This document shows, in pieces, positions 1 to 10,528 of a stretch of DNA of 64,000 bases. The notes beneath the pieces were generated by a model. It was not told the DNA's origin, did not search any database, and saw nothing but the letters and a program-made list of their open reading frames with translations. Position 1 is the first letter of the stretch. Every line of letters begins with the position of its first letter. The DNA is from Rhizopus arrhizus (lineage: Eukaryota > Mucoromycota > Mucoromycetes > Mucorales > Rhizopodaceae). The stretch is taken from the NCBI GenBank assembly GCA_024220505.1, contig JAKZZE010000010.1, positions 868,001 through 932,000 of the forward strand, written 5' to 3'. The translations under genes and the position numbers were made by a program.

Positions 1-1910
1 CGCAGGATAGAGGCTTACGCCAAGGAGACTCCCTTTCTCCCCTACTTTTCAATTTGGCAATAGAACCATTGCTACATGCTATATTGTCCTCTCCACTTAT
101 CTCCGGATTTACAATCCTTAAACAGCAGCATCCTAATTTTGCCTCCCTGCCAATATCATCGCCACCATTGAAGGCATTAGCCTATGCAGACGATGTCCTG
201 GTCTTCCTTACACGACCTACAGAGTTGAAGGCACTATTATATTTAGTATCTCTATACGGCAAAGCTTCCAACGCTCGCTTGAGCCGTGGTAAGACTATGG
301 CTGTCTCCCTTTCAGGGAAGATCACCATGATTGGAGACAAACGCTCTTTGCTAACGGAATCGCCCAGTGACATGACAAACGGGGATCTTCAGCTATCACT
401 TATCTTAGATATCCTCTCACAAGCAGTGCTCAACAACTGTCTAGTTATTTAGATAACCTTATTGTAAAAATCGAGAAATATGCTACCATCTTCTCACAGT
501 GACGGTTGTCCATACTAGGTCGCAGTATGGTTGTCAACTCACTCCTCCTTAGTCATATTTGGCATAATATAAGGGTTTTGTCACCTCCTCAAAATTTCTT
601 TCAGCGGATACGTACGGTGATTATATCTTTTTTTGAAACAGAAGAACTTTCTGCATGTGAAATTCCAAGACTGCCAGCAACCACGTAACGAGGGCGGTAT
701 TGCTATAATGAACCCGTCGAAGCAACATTCTGCCTTGCAGATATGATGGCTTATTCCACTGATCCTCTCATCCGATCTAGCACCCACCCCAGAATCTTTT
801 ACTACCAGCTTCATGAAATACACTCTCTGTGCCTTGTCGTTTGCGCCATCACCGCTTTTACCTCTACTATTTCCTGAGCGACGCACCACCGATCTACACA
901 GAATTGGTTGTTTTAACTCCTTATTCAATACTATTGGTCAAATAGATTTTGAGATCGATTGGACGGCACTGAACGCTAGCTCAGCTTCAGAGATCCCCTT
1001 GAGCCGTATATGCCCATTACTGCTTACCAATGATACTTACCACACTTGCAACTATTGGAAATCAAATTTGGTTAAAGACTTATATAGATTTAGCACTGTA
1101 GATGGAAAGCTTATCCCAATCACCTCCTTTCTATCGAGAAAACAACGTAATCGATCTGAAACATATTTTGACCTCCTCTCACTAGGTCACGTTAAGGAAG
1201 AAAACTTTTTTGCAGCTCTCAGAAGCACTTCTGATCTCTCACCTGGTCTTGTTATCTCCTCTTTGGGTTTCTCACCCCCTGAACCGGAATTTCATTCTCT
1301 ACTTAGCTCACTTTTACCAGATGGCACACCAATTGAAAATATATCAACAAAATGGTTCCGTCATATTGACAAGCTGCCGCTAGCTAGTTTACCTTCTCAT
1401 TACCCTCGAACCAGCAAGTCATCCTGGACACAGTTTTGGCACGCCTCAATTCCGCATCCAGCACGAACCATTCTTTGGCGACTCTATCATTCCAGGCTGT
1501 CAACACGATCTCGATTGCACAAAATCATGCCAAACACTACTATTGATGAAAGATGTATGCTGTGTGGCGCAATCGAATCTGATGAACATTTCTTCTGGTC
1601 TTGTCCACTTAAACAGCCTATGTGGGATACACTTTCAACTCGTTTCTTAGACCAGACCCCACGTCTGACTTTTGATGAAATCTCTCGACCTCACGCAATC
1701 TTAGCCATAGTGCGTCCGCACTGGCAACTTGATTCTTTCCAATTAATCGTCTGTGGTGTACTGTGCCTCTGGCGAACTCATTGGAAACATGTTTTTGATG
1801 GATCGCCCTTTTGGCCAAATGAAGCAGCTGCTAGAGCTATTATGCTCCTCCGCAGAATACATCAAGAAAATCTTTATCAGAAAGAATTCCAAGACAATAA
1901 TCAGGTATAA
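1..1910 (+). mobile_element. LINE-like non-LTR retrotransposon, decayed 3' half (reverse transcriptase C-terminus plus zf-RVT)
   Basis: The segment enters the window mid-element. Around 20-60 the + strand reads RQGDSLSPLLFNLA, and near 180-215 it reads AYADDVLVF, the YADD catalytic box of reverse transcriptase. After about 450 the frame is broken: a stop precedes RLSILGRSMVVNSLLL near 505, and a later open stretch at 813-1910 carries the C-terminal region. That stretch includes ARTILWRLYHSRLSTRSRL and a CxxC...HxxxxC finger (CMLCGAIESDEHFFWSC), the zf-RVT module found at the end of many LINE ORF2 proteins. Stops and frameshifts make it non-functional. A short A run near 2000 could be the remains of the 3' tail. 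The family is clear (YADD plus zf-RVT); the exact clade is not. Confidence 0.88.
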
Positions 1911-2399
1911 CATTAATTTTATACTTTTGTTCTATCTATTTAGATGCTTTCTTACAGTGTACGCCTAAAGGCAGCACAAGAATAAACTCCTCATACATAA
2001 AAAAAATTTACCAGCCGCACTGTATCATTTATATTACCACCCCTTGGCTCTAAACTCTTGCATTGGCTTGGCCCTAATTAATCTAGTATTGTTTGTTACT
2101 TTGTCTATCACCTCTTCCCTTCTTTACCCTTTTTCCCTTTTGCCTATCAAAAGGTTTTTAGCTCCCACCCAAACCTTGAACTGGCTCGGGCAATGCAATA
2201 ATTTCATATTACTATGTGCTCAATTTGGGTCATTAAAATTTTACAATAAATACACTATTATTAAACGTATCATTTATATTATTTACAAAAAGGAAAATAA
2301 AGCATGGCATTTGAGGTTGTTGCCACATTTGGAGAGGATTCGCAGCCAACGAGGATTGTTCAAGAAAACTCGACCAACAATACTACATTGGCTTACTGT
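1911..2399. other. Probable LINE 3' flank, no gene seen
   Basis: AT-rich DNA between the LINE tail and the transposase relic. Open frames exist but show no recognisable family and no splice structure. It may include the LINE 3' untranslated region. Confidence 0.5.
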
Positions 2400-2890
2400 T
2401 CAAGAAGTTCTCGATTTAGCGGCTGATTTCTACAAAATCCTTGAAGATCGCTCAAAACAATTCTGCTGTATGCATATTCACTTCTAGATGGTTATGACTT
2501 TTCCTGCAAAAAGCTCTTTTCTTTTAAGCTTATTTTTACAAACTGTCCAAAACTGTCCAATTGGGTTGAGCTCAAGGGAGTAAACCGAAAGATAAATACA
2601 ACAGTAGCAGCATTGCTCAATTATTTTATAAAATCAGTATTCTTGTGAATAGGAGCATTGTCCATAACAATGTAACTGCTCTTCAATCACCCTTGCTGAT
2701 ACAAAATATCAGCAGCATTTGCAATGAAATTATAGTATCTAGTTACATTTCCCCTTTTGATATTTTCAACAGTCCGAGTACCACCTGCTACCTTTCTCTT
2801 CTTCGAAGGGACTAGTTCCCTTGGTCTTCTTTGATGTTTATTACACAATAAGGAGGGATAGCACCCAAAATAGTTATTGTTTTGATCCTT
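2400..2890 (-). pseudogene. Tc1/IS630-type DDE transposase relic, frameshifted
   Basis: Read on the minus strand, about 2640-2680 gives YIVMDNAPIHKN, the second catalytic block of DDE_3 transposases (Asp in MDNAPIH). About 2545-2575 gives YSLELNPIGQFW, matching the family's YSPELNPIEQFW block, but the catalytic Glu position reads Gly. Further on, about 2419-2458 gives LSDLQGFC, a C-terminal feature of the same family. The three blocks lie in three different frames and stops interrupt them, so this is a dead copy. Upstream on the same strand (about 2730-2820) is a basic stretch containing KKRKVAGGTRTVENIKRGN. The N-terminal DNA-binding half is not visible. Confidence 0.8.
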
Positions 2891-3176
2891 GTCTTGGGTA
2901 CATCTGCAAAAGTACAGCTCCCCCCCATTTTTCTATCATGCTACAGAGCGCCTCATGTTCATTTCTTTCTATTCATTTATTGATACATTATTAATTATGT
3001 TTAGCCATTAGCTTTGTTAAATATATTCCATAACAAAGAGCAAGTAATGTTATTGTAATCCTTTAAGAGAATTGGTAACCAAAATAAGTTACAAGTAACA
3101 AGACCTTTTTAATAGAAGAAAGATAATTATTCTTTGTACATGTTCATTATTTCTAGTTTGAGAAGTTACATTTTCA

Positions 3177-3509
3177 TTTCTTTGTCTTGATGTGGAATAA
3201 TCGTGGTTTCTTACTATTTGGATTTTGGATCGGGGTTGGTGGCTTAAGTGTTTGTTTAGGTATTCTATATTTTGACAATCTATTAACATGTGTTTCTGTT
3301 GAGTCCTTTCAATATCTAACTTTTATTTCTCTACTCATAGTGTTATTGCTGAAGCTATTAATCAAAATGATATTATGACCCAAAATCATTGTTAGTATCA
3401 ATTCTATGAACAAAGGAACAAAAACTAAATACAGAGATAGACCAACGGAAACACAACGTGATAGGTCTTCTGAGAAGTCCCGATTATTATGCATCTCAAG
3501 ACAAAGAAA
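3177..3509. repeat. MITE-like element with imperfect terminal inverted repeats
   Basis: The 14 bases TTTCTTTGTCTTGA at 3177-3190 recur as a perfect reverse complement at 3496-3509. Weaker similarity (an AATAATCG core) continues about 20 bases inward on each side. The bases TCA lie directly outside both ends in the same orientation and could be a 3-bp target-site duplication, although three bases can match by chance. No convincing protein lies between the ends. It is a possible non-autonomous DNA transposon of about 333 bp. Confidence 0.4.
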
Positions 3510-3687
3510 TCATAATTAAGCCCTTTAAAATAAACACATTTTAATAAACAACACCTTGCTTCTAAAAAGTTCTATTGCTTCCGATTTATTTGGTTGTCAC
3601 TAACTTGGAAAAATCACAATATTATATAAACCCTCGTTTATTTTCTTCTTTCTCTTGCTTTATCAACCCTATTCTGTTCCAAATACC

Positions 3688-4198
3688 TGGTATCAAGGAC
3701 CTGTGAGAGGCGTCGGCTTCAGAAGGCTGCTGAAGAAGCATGAACTCTTGGTGTATTTAATTGATGAGTTTTGAACAAGCCAGTGCTGCCCTTCTTGTGA
3801 AAAGCATAGCCCGACAACCTTGAAGAGAATACCAAATCCACGGCCATATCAAAGACGAAACAATCCTGAAGTTATTTATCATGGTTTACTTAGGTTATTA
3901 AATACTCTGTTCTATGATTATCAAAGTTGTTCGTTGACTTGTTTTTTTTTTGTCCCTTAGATGTACAAATCGAAATTGCAAAGAGACCGTGCAAAATATT
4001 TCAGGTGTTGAAGAGCTTCGTGGAAGTTTATGGAATCGGGATTTGGCAGCATGCCTAAGTATGATTCATATTGTTCGTAACCTTCACTTCAATGGTCATA
4101 TACCAGAGAGGTTTCAGCGTGCTGGGGTTGAAAGAAGAAGACCGATTGGAAGACCTGAAGAGAATGAAGAAAGACGAGTTTTACCAAGAATTCTATAA
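3688..4198 (+). pseudogene. Fanzor (TnpB-like nuclease) C-terminal relic with an intron
   Basis: Two exons can be read. 3688-3893 contains RGVGFRRLLKKHELLVYLID, then EF, a TGA stop at 3772-3774, then TSQCCPSC, and later GLL. After an intron (3894-3960, GT...CTTAG) exon 3961-4198 continues RCTNRNC and then LWNRDLAACLSMIHIVRNL. This is the C-terminal layout of TnpB/Fanzor proteins: a TS..C..C half-finger, a second C....C half-finger, and the RuvC-III motif N-R-D with its catalytic Asp. The RuvC-I and RuvC-II regions and the N-terminal half are not recognisable upstream. The in-frame TGA sits where the family usually has a basic residue, consistent with a single C-to-T change. I infer a dead, 5'-truncated copy. 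Fanzors are RNA-guided nucleases carried by eukaryotic transposons; any guide RNA gene would be expected just 3' but cannot be identified by eye. Confidence 0.72.
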
Positions 4199-4539
4199 CT
4201 ATTCAACACAGTTATCGCTGTATTATCCTAGACGCACTTTGGTAAGCTTGAAGTTAAATAACTTGGTACTTTGTTTATTAACATTCGGTTGTTGCACCTT
4301 TTATCATGTAATTTACTTTTCTTGTTATTGGTAAGTTTCATATTGGTATATTATCTATTTTCTACTTTCCATTTTTTTATGTATATAATCATAATACGTA
4401 TATCTTATTAAAAGCTTTTATTTATTTTAACTATCGCAAGTAATTATGCGGCCATAGAGATACATAAAGAATGCATACACCAGTTACGTTTAGTATAAAA
4501 GAAAATTCTGAATACAAATAGGTAATTATCACTAAAATG
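4199..4539. other. AT-rich spacer 3' of the Fanzor relic
   Basis: No protein or RNA gene recognised. This is where a Fanzor guide (omega) RNA would be looked for, but no specific signal is visible. Confidence 0.4.
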
Positions 4540-5095
4540 CTATAACTGAACTTCTTCGACCGCTTTGTAAGCTTGTTTGACATGAATATCACTATTTAAA
4601 TCATCTAAAAACAAACAAACAAACAAAGTTTACATCAGTATCAGCATTAAAGGTGCCTTTTTGATGATTGATCCCTAACATGTGAGCAGAGTGAAGTGTA
4701 GCAGCTTCAAATACCTCAAGCATGTCACAAGTCGTAAACCTTTGAAGACTTCGGATACATTAATCAATTGTAATAGTGCTATCAGCCAAAGGTTCTGTGC
4801 CTGTGGTATGTACATTGTCATTTTTATCTATTTCAGCTTCACCGCTCACAAGGACATAATTGCCTTTTGAGAGACCCATAGCAGAAAGTGTACTAGCTAC
4901 CAGAACTGTGCCTGTAGCATGGAAATAGTAAGCAATATGAGTCGAGCTTGGGTGGGTATGAATACCATCACAGATGAGGCCTTAAAATAGTTGAGGGTTG
5001 TTTTTTGCCTATCAGTAGAAGATTTCGATGCTCCAGGATGATGTGTGCTTGCGTCAGGAATTGGAAGGCCAGATACATCTAACGCGCCAGGTAGC
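4540..5095 (-). pseudogene. N-acetylglucosamine-6-phosphate deacetylase (NagA) relic
   Basis: The minus strand from 4981 downward reads GLICDGIHTHPSSTHIAYYF, then LSAMGLSKGNYVL, then TGTEPLADSTITID, a TAA stop, and in the same frame CIRSLQRFTTCDMLEVFEAA, TLHSAHMLGINHQKGTFNAD. These match the C-terminal half of NagA, including the DGIH metal/substrate region, the SAMG loop and the EAATLHPA..LG segment. The extreme C-terminus (LDDLN...VKQAYK) follows after a TTTG microsatellite and a frame change, with a stop at 4540. Upstream of 4981 the similarity fades (a GALDV patch near 5070-5090) and is lost at the edge of the duplicated arm that begins near 5100. The living enzyme acts in cytosolic GlcNAc/chitin breakdown. 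The in-frame stop, lost 5' half and frame change mark this copy as dead. Confidence 0.72.
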
Positions 5096-5099
5096 CCAA

Positions 5100-6930
5100 G
5101 GCCAAGAAAGATTACTATGTATGCAGCAAAAAGATGACAAGGCGCTTTGTGCACAAAATAGCATATTTTAAAGTTAAAATGATGCTAGCGCCAATAGCCA
5201 TAAGAATAAGCTTAAAATACTAAAAACCAAAACCAAGACAAAAGATATGGTAAACACATTTGTCTTGTGGCTCCAGAGATTACTCTAAAATACACTATAA
5301 AGCGAATTGATCACATTGTTGAATTTGAAAACCGAAATTGAAAAATAATTTAGAAAAAAAAAAAAAACTGCCTTATTTATTAAGCAATATGTATTCAGCA
5401 TTTAGTATTTCAAAACCTGTCCTTCATAATCAATAAGCTTGCCTGAATCAGCAGCTGTAGCGCTGTCAAGCTTGGCCAATTGTTTTGAGATTGATTCGTC
5501 TGGATTGATAAATTTAAACGTAGCGGATTCCTGAAAATCAGCGCTCATGTCAGTCCTGACTAAGCCAGGATGAGAAGAATAGACAACAAAGTTTTCCTTG
5601 GCGAGTTGAATGGATTGTAACTTGGTAAGCATGTTAAGAGCACTTTTAGAGATTCTGTAAGCAGTAGTCTCAGAGAAGTCAGCCAATTCAATGCTTCCTA
5701 AATAGGATGACATGTTGAGAATCTTTTTAACGCGGTCAGGGCCACGTTTGCGAAGTAAAGGCAAGAATGCATTGGTGGCTTCATTGACAGCTAATACGTT
5801 TGTTTCAAAGAGTTCAAGGATTTCTTTCTTGGGGCTTTATGTAAATGTTAAGCATATCTCTTTGTTAAATTGAAACATTTATAACTTACGTTTGTTCAGG
5901 AGCGGTATATGATCCTGCAATGCCGGCATTGTTAATCAAGACATCAACACCTTCAGGAGCAAGCTTTGAAATTTCTTCAACAGCTTCCTGTTGTCCATGA
6001 TGTTCAATCAGCAAGAGCCTTGTAATATATGTATAAGAACTATTACCTTGATGGACTTTTCACTAGTGGTGTCCAATTTGATGCCGTACACCTTCTTACC
6101 ATCAACCAATTTCTGCAAGCCTTCAGATTTATCAGGATTACGAGCACAAGCAAAGACAGTGTCTCCTCGATCAGAAATTTGTTTAACAAATTCGAGTCCA
6201 ATACCACGAGAAGTGCCAGTAATAACGTAAGAAACCATAGCTGTAAATTTAAAGAGTTTAAAATAATATGAAAAAGAAAGTTTCAGAGTAAACTTTTCTT
6301 ATTTAAATAGATATAACAACTATCGGATATATAACCCTATGTTAAGTGAAACCATTGTTTACTAATCATTCTTTATGGATAGTATATCTTGTGATTGAAA
6401 TTTATGGATCACTTCAAAGCCAAGTCATTCAGTAATTCTGGTTGGATGATTTAATTTTTCCGGGTTTTTTAAAAAAAAAACTCAGTCATTTAATGACTAT
6501 AACGAAGGATTCATAGTAAAAGCTAAAATTAACTATAGACTTGGGTATTCCATGATTAATTGCGCAGAAACACAAGAACGATAGATACTTGTACGGCTGT
6601 GGTTTTCTCTTAGTTTTACTGATTAATACCTCATGTTCAGAGAGCAGTAAATGGATTATAACGCAATTTTTACATACATATCGTATTGGATTAATAAGCA
6701 ACGCGTATGCTATTTTTTCCCAAAACAAGAATTTTTAATTACAAATCAAAGATGAAAAATTAAAAAAGAAACAAGGCCAATATTCAAGTACAATTTATGC
6801 ATTTTATGTACAGTTGTTATTACAGGATGCGATGTTTCATTATGTAAGCTATACAGAAGTAACCTTTTTATTGCTCAAATGAGTTTGTCTAGAAGTGTAA
6901 AAACTCTTCTAGTATTTTAACACCACGAAA
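5100..6930 (-). repeat. Inverted duplication, arm A
   Basis: This segment is repeated in reverse orientation at about 22075-23935. The match includes the whole dehydrogenase gene with its introns and extends well into both flanks. Examples are the 3' flank GATCACATTGTTGAATTTGA near 5311 and the far 5' flank with TCTAGAAGTG near 6889. Similarity stops near 5100, beside the NagA relic, and near 6930. The arms differ by scattered substitutions and small indels. No terminal repeats or target-site duplication were recognised at the ends. Confidence 0.85.
5402..6238 (-). CDS. Short-chain dehydrogenase/reductase, copy A
   Basis: Three exons: 6238-6047, 5987-5890 and 5834-5402, all with GT-AG introns of 59 and 55 nt, giving 240 residues. 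The Rossmann nucleotide-binding motif TGTSRGIG is at residues 8-15, NNAG lies mid-protein at the exon 2 end, the catalytic Ser is in the NMSS strand, and the active-site YRISK supplies YxxxK. ARNPDKS after the second strand suggests an NADP(H)-preferring classical SDR of the C-factor/sniffer type, whose substrates are usually small carbonyls. The true substrate cannot be told. It lacks a signal peptide or membrane segment, so it is probably cytosolic. It lies inside arm A of the inverted duplication and is intact. Copy B differs mainly in one block of exon 3. Confidence 0.9.
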
Positions 6931-8089
6931 TCTTTTACGACCGGAAGTGCTAGCTAAGTTTTTCTATGATTGATATCTTCATAAAGAAGCCAACAACTGC
7001 CAAATTGTATTATTAATATTTTTATTGTAATCAAGACAAATATACTTCTAAACGCTTTTTGAAGTCTCTAGCTACCTTCATACATTCATAAAGCTATACA
7101 CGCATTCTTTCAAATTCTTGTTTTCAATATAGCTAATTTAATTAGAAATGAATACCTTGCTTGGACTTAGCTCTAGCTTCGCCCTTTTGCTTAAAACAGT
7201 AATTTCTACTGATCAGCGATACAGCGGAGTTTCTCTTTCTCTTTCTTTGATAATGGCTGTGCTCGATATTTATTACAATATATGTAAGATAGCCACCTGC
7301 TTGATTTATCAACGAAAGTAAAACTTGCCTTTGAAAAAAAGAAAAAAAAATGAGGTATTTTCAATGCTTTGTTCCTCCTTGTACTATGTACTAGTAAGCA
7401 ACGTATAGTCTTCTTTTATTTAACTGTAATACCTTTGCATTTTAGATCAGACATTCAGGTATTATTTGGCCCAACCCGAAGGATATGCTGAATAATATCC
7501 ATTTAGGAGCTCTTTCTTAACATTAAGTCATTAACAATTTAATTATACAATGTTCAATAGATGCCCTGTTTCCAAAGATAAGCATTTTTGAGCATCATAA
7601 AAGCTCTTCAATTTTTTCTTAAAACTCCATCAAGCCAGATTTCTTAACACTAGTTGTGTATATGTGTGTGTGTGTGTTTTTTTTTGTATCTTTATTCTAC
7701 TCTCTTATTAGTCACTTCACTATCATATCTATGTAGCCTCTTGTCAAAAAGTCTGAAGACAAATTAATGCAAGCCCAACCTGCGTTACTGAAGCTTCATT
7801 TTCAATGTCTCACTAATTAAATAATTGCTAATAATAAATCATGAGTGAGATAACATAATGAAACCTTGGTGGTTACAAAAGCATGGTTGTAGAAAAGTTT
7901 GTCTATTTTAATAATGGATATGATAAATGTGTACTTTTAAAACCGATTAGCGTCTCCTTGACATGCTGCCGACCAATCTTTTTAGATTTTAAATGGGTAT
8001 ATGAATCCATTTCTCGTTCAACACACACATTAAATCGTCCTATGTAGTCATCTTATCCATTATACGAGGTGTCAGTCACCTCAGAATAC
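6931..8089. other. Gene-poor AT-rich DNA
   Basis: No convincing coding exon on either strand. Contains a short (TG)n run near 7660-7677 and T-rich tracts. Confidence 0.5.
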
Positions 8090-8400
8090 ATTAAATGTTC
8101 TCAATCGGATTGAGGTAAGGCCATTGCAAAGGCCATACCTCAAAGGCGTTGGAATCAGTTTGTTGCTTCCACCATGATAGATAGACTCATGTGTAATATA
8201 GTTCATCTTTATTAAAGACATAGACATCATGTATACTTGTTTGAAGCCAGAAGTGAAGGGGCTAATTTAGAATATTATCATCTCCAACGACAAGGAAACC
8301 GAATTTTTCAGCAGTAAATTATTGCCGAGCTTTTGTAGAATGAATTGCCAACTTGATTGTGAGGTTATATGCTGAGAAAGCAATATCTCCTCTTTTATAC
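8090..8400 (-). pseudogene. Tc1/mariner transposase relic
   Basis: On the minus strand, about 8090-8145 reads FEVWPLQWPYLNPIENI, then a stop. This corresponds to the W-P-x-x-S-P-D-L-N-P-I-E-N block that holds the third catalytic acidic residue of Tc1 transposases. About 8290-8360 reads TIKLAIHSTKARQ and FTAEKFGFL separated by a stop. The frame is broken several times. The similarity may continue weakly toward 8790. It is a dead fragment. Confidence 0.65.
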
Positions 8401-8895
8401 AAAGAAACATGCTGCCCCGTTATTCTCCAAGAGACAAAACTGAGATTTATCTGATCTATTACACTGCTCATATCCTTCATGGTTTAATATAGACACTTTT
8501 TGATCCACATGTATCTTTTGTGAGCATGATAGGCTTTGAGGAGATGATACATACCTGACATACTGTCTTTTTGTATTCTAAAAAGCGACCTTCTTGAGAG
8601 CTTCACAAAATAGTATTGAATTTACTGCCGTTGGAAGCAATGGTTGCAGTCGTAGTAGGATATTTAAGTGCATCAAGTTCTTTTTTTGTAAGCTCCTTTA
8701 ATCTTCCTGAACATTTTCGAATGGTAATCTTAACTGTTGATCTTGAATGCATAGATTATCAGCAATTTTTTGATACATATATTTAGTCTATCGTTTATTC
8801 AATGATAGAATATATTTATTCCACTGATAGCTCCCTTTCGACTTTCTGACGGTGTTAGTATTGTTTGGCTTCATTTTTAATTTAAGCTAGAAAAG

Positions 8896-8946
<51 letters not shown>

Positions 8947-10528
8947 TTCATGCTGCTCATTTTTTGTAATATTGTTTTATACTTTATTGCATTCCAAGTG
9001 CTTAGCAAGATTTGACATAAAAACACATAATTAAGCTCAAAAACTTCTTTTGTACTTCTTTCCATTTTATTTGTTAGGTTGGGTATACAGACTTTTAATA
9101 CTGAAAATTGTCTATTTCGACATCTGATCAAAGCAATAGAAGCTTAATATAAAAAGTGAAATAACATGTATGCACATTTACTGCAATCTATATAACAGAT
9201 TACAGCAAAAAAGAACCTTTTTCTTTATGGTTTTAATAAGAATGAATAATGATACTTTATGGATCAATACATGAGTGTAAATAACATCAATCCTTTTTTA
9301 TAGTTGTACATTATATTCTTCTAACGGACACAACGAATTATTCACTTGGCAAAATGCCTTGTTTGATAAAATAAATCGCCACAAGTTGATAGACAATGAA
9401 TGGTACATCTTACTCTATCACTTGCAACCTTTTTCTTTTCTTTTTCTTTCTTACAGAAGCAGGTATTCAGTCACAAATGACATGTTTGATTCTGCCTTTT
9501 AGGTAGATGAATAAAACAATCAATTCTCATTTTCTGGACATAGCTGTTCTTATTACAGTGATACCCAAGCACTTAGTACTCAATGATCTGCTAGAATCAT
9601 TTAAAGCAAAACTGAATCCTATCGCTGACAATCAAAAGCGCCCTTAATATGAAAAATGTCCATGACCGATTGGTACAAAAGAATATTTTTAGTGGAATAA
9701 AAACATTGAATAAATGATGATCTTTCATGCATGTAGCTTGCTGGTTACTTTTTAAAAGATATAAATTACAGCATACTATAAATTTTACAATTATCACGAT
9801 CAAAAATATAAAATAATGAGGCACAGGGTATTGAAGCAGTTTGAACTTTGTAGAACTTGAATTGATGTTTTTCAATATAATAATCGTATGAACACTGTAT
9901 GAAATAGTACTGCAATATCCATTATTGCACAAAAATCAATTTCAAGCTAAATATTAAGCATACGAAAGTGTTTGTTCTACAGTGCAGGTTTGCTGAAAGC
10001 AGAAAGACCTTTATTATCTATTTTTTATAGTCCTACTCATATGACTCATGTTGAATTTTTGAAGTAAACAGCCAAAGATAAGAAACCCCTTTGTAAATAT
10101 GGGATCAAAAACAAAACGGTCCTTTTTAATGTAAAGTGGCATTCTGACTTTAAATTTCTTCCAATCATTGTTGTACTAAGGATATTGTCTTGGCAAGTGC
10201 AAATAAAAGTCGTGAAACTAAAGCAGAACAGACTTGGGGACAATTTCAAGATTTGTAGTTTATTACTACAGTATTCAATACCCAAATTAAATGCCGTAAG
10301 AGTGAAGAAAAGACACATGCATTAATAGAGTACAAGTCCAAACTTGCTTGAATAGTTTATGTCCTTTGGCTAAAGTCCACGTCATGCTATAGTATTCGGT
10401 GTTTCAACAAACATCAATTTTTATAGGCCATTAATTAAAATAATATAAGATTTAAGGCAACAAAAAAAAAAACAAGCACACACACACTTCTTTTTTTTTT
10501 TTCTCAAAATCATTTTTCTAGTTTGAAT
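8401..10528. other. Gene-poor AT-rich DNA upstream of STT3
   Basis: Possible weak transposase remains to about 8790, then a long poly(A) tract, then nothing recognisable. A short (CA)n run and T-rich stretches lie immediately upstream of the STT3 start. Confidence 0.5.
8901..8942. repeat. Poly(A) tract of about 42 nt
   Basis: An uninterrupted run of A. It is not clearly attached to a retroelement end. Confidence 0.95.

Noticed and set aside
581..928. Minus-strand open frame within the LINE
   Set aside because: It is the antisense shadow of the retrotransposon coding region.
3500..5160. CRISPR-like or array structure near the Fanzor relic
   Set aside because: No regularly spaced direct repeats exist here or elsewhere in the window. 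Fanzors do not use CRISPR arrays.
8877..9131. Minus-strand open frame with a poly-Phe stretch
   Set aside because: The frame is created by the poly(A) tract at 8901-8942. No family, no splice context.
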